From Rhizobium tropici CIAT 899 (GTDB lineage Bacteria; Pseudomonadota; Alphaproteobacteria; Rhizobiales; Rhizobiaceae): a stretch of DNA of 64,000 bases. Both the position numbers and the translations under genes were made by a program. Of the stretch, positions 16,726 to 25,249 are shown piece after piece; position 1 is the first letter of the stretch; each line of letters opens with the position of its first letter. Location: positions 876,374 to 940,373 of the forward strand of contig NC_020062.1 of assembly GCF_000330885.1 (NCBI RefSeq). Reading direction: 5' to 3'. The notes below the pieces were generated by a model that saw nothing but the letters and a program-made list of their open reading frames with translations, did no database searches and was not told where the DNA came from.

Positions 16726-18336
16726 ATGAATTTGAAGGCCCGCTGGGAGAAGATGCTGGACGCGGAAATCGTCGCATTCCTGGAAGCGTGTCCGATGGCG
16801 GCACTTGTGCTCGACGCCGTCGGCACGATCGTCTTCGCCAATGCGAGAGCCCTGGAGCTCTTTATCCTTTCAGATGCGCCTCGCGACCTATCTGTCTCGG
16901 ATTTGATACCGGACTGGCCGCTGTCGGGCGCTGCGTCGCAGCCATTGCTCGTGACAGGCGCCGGCCATCGACGGGATTGCCGGGTCAACGTCATGACTTG
17001 GCTCTCAGCGTCAGGAAGGTTGACGGCGGTTCTCATCGAACCAGGGAGCGAAGACCGCCATGCCGCGATGGCGGCGAGAGAGGCCAATCTGCGCCTTCGA
17101 TATGTGATCGAGATGCTGCCGGAAGCGGTCTGCGTCTTCGATGCGAGTGATCGCTACGTTCTGTGGAACGAGAAATATGCGGAGCTCTATCCGGATATCG
17201 CCGATCACCTCAAACCGGGCATCGCTTTCGAAGATATTCTGAAGATCAGCCTTGCCAGCGGCCGCATGCCGGAGGTCGTCGAAGACAAGGATATGTGGCT
17301 GAAGCAGCGCATGCGAAAGTTTCGCCAGCCGGTTTCACAGGAGGAGCAGCAGCTCCAGGATGGGCGATGGCTTCGGCATGATGATCGGCGCACGCCCGAC
17401 GGCGGGGCCATCGGAATGCGGATAGACATTAGTGAGCTGAAACAGCGCGAAGAGCGATTGCGGCAGCTTTTCGATGCCAATCCGATGCCGATGCTTCTAT
17501 GCGATGGCAGCAATCTGCAGATCCTTCAGGTCAACCGGGCAGCCATCGACTTCTATGGCTTTTCAAAAGCGACGCTGCTCTCGCGGAGGGCGTGCGACAT
17601 GCATGCCGAGAGCGAAGCGGATCGCTTTGCAGATGGGCTTCTCGAGCTCGAAGGCGATTGCGAGGCCAGAACCGTCTGGCGGCAGAGAGTGGCCGATGGG
17701 TCGGAACGCCACGTGCTTGTCTACGTTCGATTGCTCCACGAAGGCCTGGAACGCCGCCTCCTGCTGACCATCGCCGATGTCAGCGATCGCATTCTCGCGG
17801 AGGCCGAAGCCAATCGCCTGGCACGGCACGACATGCTCACCGGATTGCCGAACCGGATGTGCTTCTACAAGGCCCTCGATGACACCTTGAAGATAGACAA
17901 TGGAAGTGGCGTCGCTGTTTTCTGTCTTGATCTCGATGGGTTCAAGCCGGTCAACGACACTTTCGGACATGCCGCAGGCGACGAGGTTCTAAAGATGGTG
18001 GCCGAGCGGCTGCGCGGCGCAGCCAGAGGCCATATGGTTGCGCGCTTGGGCGGTGACGAGTTTGCCATCCTGATGACCGGGAAGGTGGACGATGTCGCCG
18101 ATGTGGCGAAGGGTTGCATTGCTGCCTTCAAATCCTCCTTTCGCATTGCGGGTACCACGGTCGATATCGGTATCAGCATCGGCGTTTCGGTGGCGCCGGA
18201 GAATGGCGAGAACGGAGAAGTCCTGATTCAGGAAGCGGACCGTGCGCTCTACCGAGCCAAAGCCAACGGCCGGAACACATGGCGCACGGCGAGCAGCGAC
18301 CATCGCCAACAGACTGTTTTAGGGCGCATGAGATAA
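16726..18336 (+). CDS. PAS-PAS-PAS-GGDEF diguanylate cyclase
   Basis: 536 residues, no membrane segments. Three PAS-like regions are followed by a GGDEF domain: about 15-105, 115-235 (FDASDRYVLWNEKY is a typical PAS_7 start), 240-355, and 360-525. The catalytic motif RLGGDEF is intact at about 440-446, and DxLTGLPNR marks the domain start. It should make cyclic di-GMP in response to a cytoplasmic signal. The RxxD product-inhibition site expected five residues upstream is not present (ARGHMVAR). The ATG at 16726 has no clear ribosome site; ATG 16753 is an alternative. Confidence 0.88.
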   Translation: MNLKARWEKMLDAEIVAFLEACPMAALVLDAVGTIVFANARALELFILSDAPRDLSVSDLIPDWPLSGAASQPLLVTGAGHRRDCRVNVMTWLSASGRLTAVLIEPGSEDRHAAMAAREANLRLRYVIEMLPEAVCVFDASDRYVLWNEKYAELYPDIADHLKPGIAFEDILKISLASGRMPEVVEDKDMWLKQRMRKFRQPVSQEEQQLQDGRWLRHDDRRTPDGGAIGMRIDISELKQREERLRQLFDANPMPMLLCDGSNLQILQVNRAAIDFYGFSKATLLSRRACDMHAESEADRFADGLLELEGDCEARTVWRQRVADGSERHVLVYVRLLHEGLERRLLLTIADVSDRILAEAEANRLARHDMLTGLPNRMCFYKALDDTLKIDNGSGVAVFCLDLDGFKPVNDTFGHAAGDEVLKMVAERLRGAARGHMVARLGGDEFAILMTGKVDDVADVAKGCIAAFKSSFRIAGTTVDIGISIGVSVAPENGENGEVLIQEADRALYRAKANGRNTWRTASSDHRQQTVLGRMR

Positions 18337-18497
18337 GAGGCTGTTCAGAAACGCACGGGCATATGTGGCTCTTGAACTTGGCTTGATCTCTCCTCATTTC
18401 AGTAGTCACCGTTTCAATCTGTCGAACCGACAGCCTCCTGCTTTCCAACAGTTGCTGCCGTTCCTCTATGCGACGCGTCCGCGTCCTAGGAGTTTTC

Positions 18498-19460
18498 ATG
18501 GGCTTTATTGATCGCGACATCCAGCCGTCATCCGATGCCGGGCTGCTGGATGCCTATTCTCAGTCGGTATCGAGTGCCGTCGATCTCGTCGGTCCGGCCG
18601 TCAGCCGGATCGAGCGTTTGGGCGGCCGTGCCGGACATGGCTCGGGCTTTGCCATTTCGCCTGATGGCCTGGTCGTCACCAACAATCATGTTGTCGACGA
18701 TGCCAAGGCCGTACGCATCAAGACCCCGGAAGGGGCGACCGTTGAGGGCAGAGTGCTTGGGCGCGATCCGGATACCGACCTTGCGCTCATTCGCGCCAAC
18801 GACTGGCCGGGCAATTGGGCACGACTTGGCGATTCCAAATCGCTGAAGCGCGGTCACATCGCGATCGCCATCGGCAATCCCCTGGGCTTCGAATGGACTG
18901 TGACCGCCGGCATCGTCTCGGCGCTTGGCCGCTCCATGCGTGCTGCGAGCGGGCGGCTGATGGAAGACATCATCCAGACGGATGCCGCCCTCAATCCCGG
19001 TAATTCCGGCGGTCCGCTGGTCTCGTCCGCCGGCGAAGTAATCGGCGTCAATACCGCCGTCATCCAAGGCGCCCAGAGCATCGCGTTTTCGGTCGCCTCT
19101 AATACGGCGAAGCATGTGGTGTCCGAAATCCTGCGTTTCGGCCATGTCCGGCGTGCTTATATCGGCATTGCCGCTGATACGGTCGAGCTGCATCGGCGCA
19201 TCGCGCTGGAAGCCGGCGTCACCCATTCGACGGCCGTGCGCCTGCGCCGCGTCGAGAAGGATAGCCCTGCCGAGAAGGGCGGCTTGCAGGAGGGCGACTA
19301 TCTGCTTGCCATCGACGGCCATCCGGTATCAGGCATAGACGATGTCGTCCGGCTGCTTGATGGCGACAAGATCGGTATGGAGATCGAGGTCTTGATCTTC
19401 AGCGTTGCCGGCCTGATCGAGCGAAGGCAGGTCAAGCCTTCGGCACGACCCGCCATCTAG
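18498..19460 (+). CDS. HtrA-like S1C serine protease with PDZ domain
   Basis: 320 residues. The trypsin-like triad is visible: His in TNNHVVD near residue 69, Asp in DTDLALI near 100, Ser in GNSGGPL near 175. A single PDZ domain covers about 225-310. Typical DegP has a signal peptide and two PDZ domains; this protein has neither a signal peptide nor a membrane anchor, so a cytoplasmic location is inferred. The ATG at 18498 has AGGAG five bases upstream, which favours it over a start ten codons earlier. Confidence 0.88.
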   Translation: MGFIDRDIQPSSDAGLLDAYSQSVSSAVDLVGPAVSRIERLGGRAGHGSGFAISPDGLVVTNNHVVDDAKAVRIKTPEGATVEGRVLGRDPDTDLALIRANDWPGNWARLGDSKSLKRGHIAIAIGNPLGFEWTVTAGIVSALGRSMRAASGRLMEDIIQTDAALNPGNSGGPLVSSAGEVIGVNTAVIQGAQSIAFSVASNTAKHVVSEILRFGHVRRAYIGIAADTVELHRRIALEAGVTHSTAVRLRRVEKDSPAEKGGLQEGDYLLAIDGHPVSGIDDVVRLLDGDKIGMEIEVLIFSVAGLIERRQVKPSARPAI

Positions 19461-19477
19461 CCTGTACGCCAACCCAT

Positions 19478-19515
19478 ACAATCGGCAGCATCCTACTCGC
19501 GCCGCTGCCGATTGT
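19478..19515. terminator. Intrinsic terminator between protease and SDR genes
   Basis: A perfect 12-bp stem (ACAATCGGCAGC with GCTGCCGATTGT), a 14-base loop, then TTTTCTT on the plus strand. It lies 17 bases after the protease stop and just before the SDR stop on the other strand, so it can serve both convergent units. Confidence 0.75.
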
Positions 19516-19519
19516 TTTC

Positions 19520-20296
19520 TTATCCTCTGCCGACAAGCGGCATTTTCGTTGCCATGACGGTCATGGAGAGAACGTTGGCGTCGAGGGGCAGTGTGGCCAT
19601 GTAGACGACGGCGCGGGCGACATGCTCTGCCGAAATCGTCGGCTCTGCCGCGGTCTCGCCATTCGCCTGCAGCACGCCGGCGCTCATCCTTGCGGTCATG
19701 TCGGTGGCGGCGTTGCCGATATCGATCTGACCGCAGGCGATGTCGAAGGGACGGCCGTCCAGTGCCGTCGATTTCGTCAGCCCCGTGATGGCGTGTTTCG
19801 TCGCGGTATAGGGTGCGGAATGGGGCCGCGGCGTCGTTGCGGAGATCGAGCCGTTGTTGATGATGCGTCCACCTTGCGGCTCTTGGGCTTTCATCAGGCG
19901 GAAGGCCTGTTGCGTGCATAGGAACGCGCCGGTCAGGTTTGCGCCGACAATCGCATTCCACTGCTCGAAACTCAACTCCTCCATCGGCACGGCCGGCAGA
20001 CCCATGCCGGCATTGTTGACCAGAAGATCGAGGCGGCCATAGTGACTGGAGATCGCATCGAAGAGGCAGCGGACCGAGTTGGGGTCGCTGACATCGGCCG
20101 CAACCGCAAGAAATTCCGCTCCGGTCTCCTCGGAAAGGTCGTGAGCAGCTTTCTCGAGAACATCAGCGCGGCGCCCCGATATGACGACCTTGAAGCCTGC
20201 CACGCCGAGCGCCTTGGCAATGGCTCGGCCGATGCCCGTCCCACCACCAGTCACCAATGCGATCGCATTTTTTACATCCGATGATGCCCGCGTCAT
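19520..20296 (-). CDS. SDR-family oxidoreductase at the end of the tetronate operon
   Basis: 258 residues with the SDR motifs TGGGTGIG (about 16-23), NNAG (about 94-97) and YTATK (active-site Tyr and Lys). Its ATG overlaps the denD stop by 4 bases, so it is translationally coupled to tetronate catabolism. It is not one of the published L-threonate/D-erythronate steps. It may oxidise a related acid sugar or aldehyde, but the sequence does not show which. Confidence 0.88.
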   Translation of the reverse strand: MTRASSDVKNAIALVTGGGTGIGRAIAKALGVAGFKVVISGRRADVLEKAAHDLSEETGAEFLAVAADVSDPNSVRCLFDAISSHYGRLDLLVNNAGMGLPAVPMEELSFEQWNAIVGANLTGAFLCTQQAFRLMKAQEPQGGRIINNGSISATTPRPHSAPYTATKHAITGLTKSTALDGRPFDIACGQIDIGNAATDMTARMSAGVLQANGETAAEPTISAEHVARAVVYMATLPLDANVLSMTVMATKMPLVGRG

Positions 20297-21279
20297 GCGA
20301 CCCTCCCGTCCAGTTCATCTTCGATATGCGCCCGCAGGATCTCGTCAAAGCTCTGTTCGGCCTTGAAACCGAGATCGGTCGCGCGCTCGGCGTCGAACTG
20401 TGTCGCCCAACCGGAAACGATGCGCTCGATCACCGGATCCGGCTCGCGGCGGATGAGCGCAACCGCCTTGTCGCCACCGACACGGCGCAGGGCATCGATC
20501 TCATCGGAAACGAGCGCCGAAAGTCCCGGCATGGTGAGATTGCGACGCGGCCCGACCTTCGCCGTATCGAGCGTTGCGGCGTGCACGAAGAAGCCGACGG
20601 CAGAGCGGGGACTTGCAAACCAGTGCCGCACCGTATCGCTGACGGGCAGAACGGCCTCTTTGCCGACCAGCGGTTCACGCAGGATGTTGGAAAAGAAGCC
20701 GGAGGCCGCCTTGTTGGGAGTGCCGGGACGCACGCAGATGGTCGGCAGTCGGATGCCAATGCCATCGAAAATGCCTCGGCGTGAGTAATCGGCAAGCAGG
20801 AGCTCCGTGATTGCCTTCTGCGTGCCGTAGCTCGTCAGCGGAGCTGTCAAGAATTCGTCGCCGATGACATCGGGGAAGGGGGTGCCGAACACGGCAATGG
20901 AAGAGGCGAAGATGACGCGCGGGGTATAGGCCAATTTCAGGCCTTGCTGGCGAATGGCTTCGAAGAGTGCCCGCGAGCCATCGAGATTGACGGCGTATCC
21001 TTTGTCGAAATCGGCCTCGGCCTCGCCGGAGACGATGGCGGCGAGATGGAAGATCATGTCCGGCCGATCTTCGATGAGCTTTTCCGCAACACCAGGGCTC
21101 GCAAGATCGATCGTCAGGGCTTTTGATATGGATTGAAGCGCTTCCGGCACCGGCGGCAGGAAGGTATCGACCAGCGTCAGGCGATCTATAGCCTTGCCGA
21201 GAACCTTCGGCTCGGCGGCGATGCGGTTGACGAGCTTGCGGCCGACCATGCCGGCAGCGCCCAGGATCAAAACATGCAT
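20293..21279 (-). CDS. denD: D-erythronate dehydrogenase
   Basis: 328 residues of the NAD-dependent epimerase/dehydratase (extended SDR) fold. The glycine motif is GAAGMVG at residues 7-13 and the active-site YGTQK is at 151-155. In the described pathway DenD oxidises D-erythronate at C2 to 2-oxo-tetronate, which OtnI, OtnK and OtnC then convert to dihydroxyacetone phosphate. The neighbouring otn genes support the assignment. I chose ATG 21279 (MHVLILG) because GGGAGG lies upstream; the start at 21297 adds six unsupported residues. Separated from otnI by about 200 bases containing rhizobial repeats. Confidence 0.82.
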   Translation of the reverse strand: MHVLILGAAGMVGRKLVNRIAAEPKVLGKAIDRLTLVDTFLPPVPEALQSISKALTIDLASPGVAEKLIEDRPDMIFHLAAIVSGEAEADFDKGYAVNLDGSRALFEAIRQQGLKLAYTPRVIFASSIAVFGTPFPDVIGDEFLTAPLTSYGTQKAITELLLADYSRRGIFDGIGIRLPTICVRPGTPNKAASGFFSNILREPLVGKEAVLPVSDTVRHWFASPRSAVGFFVHAATLDTAKVGPRRNLTMPGLSALVSDEIDALRRVGGDKAVALIRREPDPVIERIVSGWATQFDAERATDLGFKAEQSFDEILRAHIEDELDGRVA

Positions 21280-21301
21280 ATTGGATTTTCCTCCCAATAG
21301 A

Positions 21302-21345
21302 GCAATTCCAGGAAAAGTGCGTAGCGATTTTCCGTCCGGAATTGC
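21302..21345. repeat. Rhizobial intergenic palindromic repeat
   Basis: Arms GCAATTCC and GGAATTGC enclose a partly paired core (GGAAAA and TTTTCC). I recognise this pattern as a repeated intergenic element in Rhizobium genomes; this identification is from memory and was not computed. It lies between denD and otnI inside the operon and could fold in the mRNA. Confidence 0.6.
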
Positions 21346-21361
21346 GAGAAAACAGGCAGGT

Positions 21362-21400
21362 GGAGCGGCTCAAGGATTCAATGAAAAGCTGAACCACTCC
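21362..21400. repeat. Second imperfect inverted repeat adjacent to the first
   Basis: GGAGCGGCTCA and TGAACCACTCC can pair, with two G-U positions in RNA, around a 17-base loop. Together with the previous repeat it fills most of the gap in the operon. It looks like a module of the same rhizobial repeat family. Confidence 0.5.
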
Positions 21401-21480
21401 AAACTGATATCAGTCTTCGGGATCGATCCCGAGCGAATGTCTTTGATTGCCATCCGGCATTGAGGATGCCAATCACCCTT

Positions 21481-22245
21481 TCATTTGTATGCTTGCAGCC
21501 AGGCGAGCCCGGCGTCTGTTGTGGTTGCCGGACGATATTCCGCGCCGATCGGCCTGTCATAGCCAAGCTTCTCCAGGAACTGCAGAATATGACGATAGTC
21601 GATCTCCCCGTGGTCCGGTTCCCGCCGATCCGGAACGGCGGCGATCTGGATGTGGCCGATTGCCGCCATATGATCGCGCAGCCTGCGGATGAGGTCGCCC
21701 TGCATGATCTGGAGGTGATAGCAGTCGAACATCAGCTTGAGGTTGGCGGCGCCGACCGTGGCTATGATGTCGAGTGCCTGATCGGCAGTCTGGAGGAAGT
21801 AGCCTGGCGCATCGCGATAGTTGAGCGGCTCGATCAGGATCGTCGTCCCCGTCTTGCCGGCGCGTTCGCAGGCATAACGCAGATTGGCGATGAAAGTACC
21901 CCGTGCCTCGTCGCCGGCGGCCTTGCCCGCCATCACATGCACGTTTCGCGCGTCGATGGCGGCTGCATAATCGATCGCCTGATCGATGAGACGACGGGCT
22001 TCATCCTCGCGGCCCGGAATGGCGACAAGTCCATTGTCACCGGCCGCGATATTGCCGCGGGCGGTGTTGAGGCCGAGCATGGAAAGACCAGTCTCCTCCA
22101 ACGCCTGACGCACGGCTTCAGCGGGCGTGTCATAGGGATAGTGGCATTCAACGGCATCGAAACCGGCAGACTTGGCAGCGCGGATCGCGTCGGGAAGGGA
22201 AAGCTCCTGCCACAGGAAACCCAGATTGGCCGAAAAGCGGGTCAT
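21481..22245 (-). CDS. otnI: 2-oxo-tetronate isomerase (hydroxypyruvate isomerase family)
   Basis: 254 residues, a TIM-barrel xylose-isomerase-like enzyme of the Hyi group; the N-terminus MTRFSANLGFLW matches Hyi/OtnI starts. In the tetronate pathway OtnI isomerises 2-oxo-tetronate to 3-oxo-tetronate. Metal-ligand regions include ILIEPLNYRDAPGYF and KLMFDCYHLQ. I use ATG 22245, two bases after the otnC stop; an ATG four codons earlier would overlap otnC. Confidence 0.82.
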   Translation of the reverse strand: MTRFSANLGFLWQELSLPDAIRAAKSAGFDAVECHYPYDTPAEAVRQALEETGLSMLGLNTARGNIAAGDNGLVAIPGREDEARRLIDQAIDYAAAIDARNVHVMAGKAAGDEARGTFIANLRYACERAGKTGTTILIEPLNYRDAPGYFLQTADQALDIIATVGAANLKLMFDCYHLQIMQGDLIRRLRDHMAAIGHIQIAAVPDRREPDHGEIDYRHILQFLEKLGYDRPIGAEYRPATTTDAGLAWLQAYK

Positions 22246-22247
22246 GT

Positions 22248-22898
22248 TCAGTCCCATTCCACATCATAGGTGCGGATGAGATCGGCGATCTGCGCCTCCG
22301 TCAACAGCGAAGGATTGGCTCCGCGTGTCAACATGGCAAGCTTTGCCGTCTCTTCCAGTTCTTCAATCGCATAGACCGCCGCCTCCAGATCTTTGGCTGA
22401 AACGACAGGTCCATGTGCCGCCAGCATAACGGCGCTGCGCTTGCCGGCCAGTCCGCGAATGGCATCGCCCATCGCTGGGTCGCCCGGCATGAAATAGGGC
22501 AGGAGTTTTACTTTGCCGAGCTTCATGATCGAATAGGCCGTCAACGGCGGCAGCATGTTGTCGGCATCGACGCCGGGCAGGATCGAGAGGGCCACCGAAT
22601 GGCTCGAATGGAGATGAACGACGGCGCCCGTCTTCTTCGGCCGTGTCTCATAGAACGCGGCATGCAGCGGCATTTCCTTGGTCGGCTTGTCGCCGCCGAT
22701 CAGACGCCCTTTGTCGTCGAATAGCGAGAGGCGCGCCGGATCGAGGCGTCCGAAGGAACTGCCCGTCGGCGTCACCAAAAGCCTGCCGTCGCTGAGGCGT
22801 GCCGAAATATTGCCCGAAGAGCCGGCGGTCAGGCCGCGGTCGTAGAGCGACTTGGCCATCATGCATATCTGTTCGCGCAAGTTCGCTTCTTCGCTCAT
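22248..22898 (-). CDS. otnC: 3-oxo-tetronate 4-phosphate decarboxylase (class II aldolase family)
   Basis: 216 residues of the class II aldolase/adducin fold. GSSGNISAR near residues 22-30 binds phosphate, and VHLHSSHSVAL near 93-103 supplies two metal histidines; a further histidine is in AAHGPVV. OtnC decarboxylates 3-oxo-tetronate 4-phosphate to dihydroxyacetone phosphate and CO2. Its ATG overlaps the otnK stop by 4 bases. Confidence 0.85.
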   Translation of the reverse strand: MSEEANLREQICMMAKSLYDRGLTAGSSGNISARLSDGRLLVTPTGSSFGRLDPARLSLFDDKGRLIGGDKPTKEMPLHAAFYETRPKKTGAVVHLHSSHSVALSILPGVDADNMLPPLTAYSIMKLGKVKLLPYFMPGDPAMGDAIRGLAGKRSAVMLAAHGPVVSAKDLEAAVYAIEELEETAKLAMLTRGANPSLLTEAQIADLIRTYDVEWD

Positions 22899-24169
22899 GC
22901 CGTCTCCAATCGGTCGAAAGCGTCCGTAAAGAAGGTTTCTTTGCCGAAATTGCCAGATTTTAGAGCTAGAGCGACTGTTTCACCTCCAAGGGTCGTGAAA
23001 GTCCAAGGCACGCCGGGTGCGATTTCCGGCCCGATAGTCAAATGCGCCGCGCCGAGTGTCTGCGTGATTGCGCCGGACGTCTCGCCGCCTGCAACGACGA
23101 AGCGGCGCGTGCCGCAATCGAAGGCCGTGCGGGCGATCTCGGAAAGAGCGTCCTCGACCACTTTGCCTGCCTTGTCCCGCCCCAAACGCTCTTGCGCTTG
23201 CCGCACTTCATTAGGCTCGGCGGTGGCGTAGATGAGCTTCGGCGCGTCGGGGGATTGCTGGCGCAGCCATTCCAGCGCGGTACCGGGGCCTTCCTCTGCA
23301 AGCGCGATCGGATCGAGCCGCAGGCTGGTGACCTTGCCGGCGTAATTGGCAACCTGCTTCCGCGTCATGGCGGAGCAGCTGCCGGATAGGACGATCGAAC
23401 CGCCGGTGATCTTTGGCAGTGCCTGTCGATGTTCGGAAAGGCTGACGAGACCTTGCTCCATGTAGAATTGCGGAAGCTGGCCGGCAATTGCGCTGCCGCC
23501 CGTTACCAGAGGCATGTCGAAAGATGCTGCTGCGATCGTTCGAAGATCGTCGTCGGACACAGCATCGACGATTACATGCCGAATGCCGTCGTTGCCGAGT
23601 TGCGCCAACTTTGCTCTTAGCGATTCCGCACCCTTGGAGACGATATTATGGTTGGCAAGGCCGACAGCGCCATTCACCTGCGGCGTCAGAAGCCGCACAA
23701 GGCTTGAATCGCGCATCGGCGTCAGCGGGTGGTCCTTCATCGGACTCTCCGACAGAAGCTGCTCGCCAACGAAGAGATGACCGATGAAGATGCTGCGTCC
23801 ATTCTCCGGAAAGGCGGGGCAATAAATCGTCTGGGTCGCGCCGGTCTCCGCCATCAGCATATCCGCCACCGGCCCGATATTGCCTTCGGCCGTGCTGTCG
23901 AATGTCGAGCAATATTTCCAGAAGAAGCGGCTAGCACCGGCTTCCTTCAACCACGTCAGCGCCTGATGTGCCTGATTAACGGCGGTATCGACGGGCGATG
24001 TCCGGCATTTGAGGGCGATGACTTCAAAAGCCGCCGTCTCGTTCGGGTGGCGTCTGTCTTGCGGAATACCGATCCGAAGCGAAACGGGCAGTCCGCTGCG
24101 CGCCAGCAGCGCGGCAAGATCGGTTGCTCCGGTAAAGTCATCGGCGATGCAGCCAAGTAGGAGTGTCAT
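22895..24169 (-). CDS. otnK: 3-oxo-tetronate kinase (DUF1537 / four-carbon acid sugar kinase)
   Basis: 424 residues. The N-terminal sugar-binding domain starts with CIADDFTGATDLAALL, the DUF1537 hallmark. The C-terminal nucleotide-binding domain has VVAGGETSGAI near residues 361-371. DUF1537 proteins were shown to be ATP-dependent kinases of four-carbon acid sugars. OtnK phosphorylates 3-oxo-tetronate at O4. It is coupled to otnC by a 4-base overlap and follows ltnD by 3 bases. Confidence 0.9.
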   Translation of the reverse strand: MTLLLGCIADDFTGATDLAALLARSGLPVSLRIGIPQDRRHPNETAAFEVIALKCRTSPVDTAVNQAHQALTWLKEAGASRFFWKYCSTFDSTAEGNIGPVADMLMAETGATQTIYCPAFPENGRSIFIGHLFVGEQLLSESPMKDHPLTPMRDSSLVRLLTPQVNGAVGLANHNIVSKGAESLRAKLAQLGNDGIRHVIVDAVSDDDLRTIAAASFDMPLVTGGSAIAGQLPQFYMEQGLVSLSEHRQALPKITGGSIVLSGSCSAMTRKQVANYAGKVTSLRLDPIALAEEGPGTALEWLRQQSPDAPKLIYATAEPNEVRQAQERLGRDKAGKVVEDALSEIARTAFDCGTRRFVVAGGETSGAITQTLGAAHLTIGPEIAPGVPWTFTTLGGETVALALKSGNFGKETFFTDAFDRLETA

Positions 24170-24172
24170 GGC

Positions 24173-25081
24173 CTACCCCTTTACGCCTGGCAGGCTGGCG
24201 CCGCTCCGGGCAGCCAGGATCTTCGCAACCGCGGCGTCATCCTCCAGACCCAGGCCTGCCTCCGATGCTTCCACGAAGAGGTTGAGCGCGGCGGCGGCGA
24301 GTGGAGTGACAGCACCGGCTTTGTCGGCTTCAGATGTGACGATGCCGAGGTCCTTGACAAAGATATTGACTGCCGAGCGTGGCGTGTAATCGCCCGAAAC
24401 GATGTGTTCCCCGCGGTTTTCGAACATCCAGGACGAGCCGGCAGACACGCAGATCACGTCATAGAGCGTCTTCAGATCGATGCCCGCCTTGGCGGCAAGT
24501 GTCATCGCCTCGGCCGTGGCGGCAATGTGCACGCCGGCCAGCAATTGGTTGATCATCTTAACCTGCGAGCCGGCGCCAGGGCGATCCCCGAGGCGGAATA
24601 CCTTGGCGGAGATAGCTTCGAGCACTGCGGAGGCTCGTTCGAAAGCTTCGGGAGCGCCGGATGCCATGACGGTAATCTCACCCGCAAGTGCACGGACGTG
24701 ACCCCCGGAGACTGGAGCGTCGATGACGAGCATGCCAGCTGCCTCCAGTCTTTCGGCAATGGCGATCGTGGCGCTCGGGGCCATGGTGGTGCAGAGCAGG
24801 AACACGGTCGAGGGCCGTGCGGTTTGCAGCGCGCCGTCCTGGCCGAAAAGTACGTCTTCGACCTGCTTGCTGTTGACGACATAGACGAGGATTACGTCGG
24901 CATCTTCCGCCGCTGACGCCGGCGTCGTGCAGGGCGTACCGCCGTTCTCCGCAAAACGGGCGAGAACCTCGCTGCGAACATCGCAGCCGCGCACGGCAAA
25001 CCCCGCTTTCAGAAGGGAGAGAGCAGCGCCCCAGCCCATGGACCCCAGGCCGATAATGGCTGCCTTCTTCGTGTTCTCCAC
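24173..25081 (-). CDS. ltnD: L-threonate dehydrogenase
   Basis: 302 residues of the beta-hydroxyacid dehydrogenase family: NAD motif GLGSMG at residues 11-16, substrate loop DAPVSGGHVRALAGEIT near 120-136, and catalytic Lys in QVKMINQLLAG. With otnK, otnC and otnI downstream this is LtnD, which oxidises L-threonate to 2-oxo-tetronate, rather than a general 3-hydroxyisobutyrate enzyme. Translation begins at a GTG at 25081 with GAGG seven bases upstream. First gene of the operon, facing the LacI regulator. Confidence 0.85.
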   Translation of the reverse strand: MENTKKAAIIGLGSMGWGAALSLLKAGFAVRGCDVRSEVLARFAENGGTPCTTPASAAEDADVILVYVVNSKQVEDVLFGQDGALQTARPSTVFLLCTTMAPSATIAIAERLEAAGMLVIDAPVSGGHVRALAGEITVMASGAPEAFERASAVLEAISAKVFRLGDRPGAGSQVKMINQLLAGVHIAATAEAMTLAAKAGIDLKTLYDVICVSAGSSWMFENRGEHIVSGDYTPRSAVNIFVKDLGIVTSEADKAGAVTPLAAAALNLFVEASEAGLGLEDDAAVAKILAARSGASLPGVKG

Positions 25082-25102
25082 GGTGCTACCTCTGCTATTT
25101 TC

Positions 25103-25138
25103 AGCTATGTTACCGATACCGGTATCGGTAACATAGCT
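25103..25138. promoter_or_regulatory. Perfect 36-bp palindrome, LacI-family operator
   Basis: The 18-base arms are perfect reverse complements, with ACCGGT at the centre and GTTACCGATA / TATCGGTAAC as inner arms. It starts 21 bases upstream of the ltnD start and lies about 110 bases before the divergent LacI gene. LacI-family regulators bind palindromes with central CG, so this is very likely the operator for the tetronate operon and probably for autoregulation. The length suggests two overlapping sites or dimer-of-dimers binding. Confidence 0.85.
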
Positions 25139-25249
25139 TTATTTTCCCAGGAATTGTCAATAGGCTGATGTTTGCCTTTTCGCGGAAACATTCTATGAAG
25201 AAGAACGGCATCGTGCCAGCCGCCATGGATCATCGAGGGTTGCTTGGGG

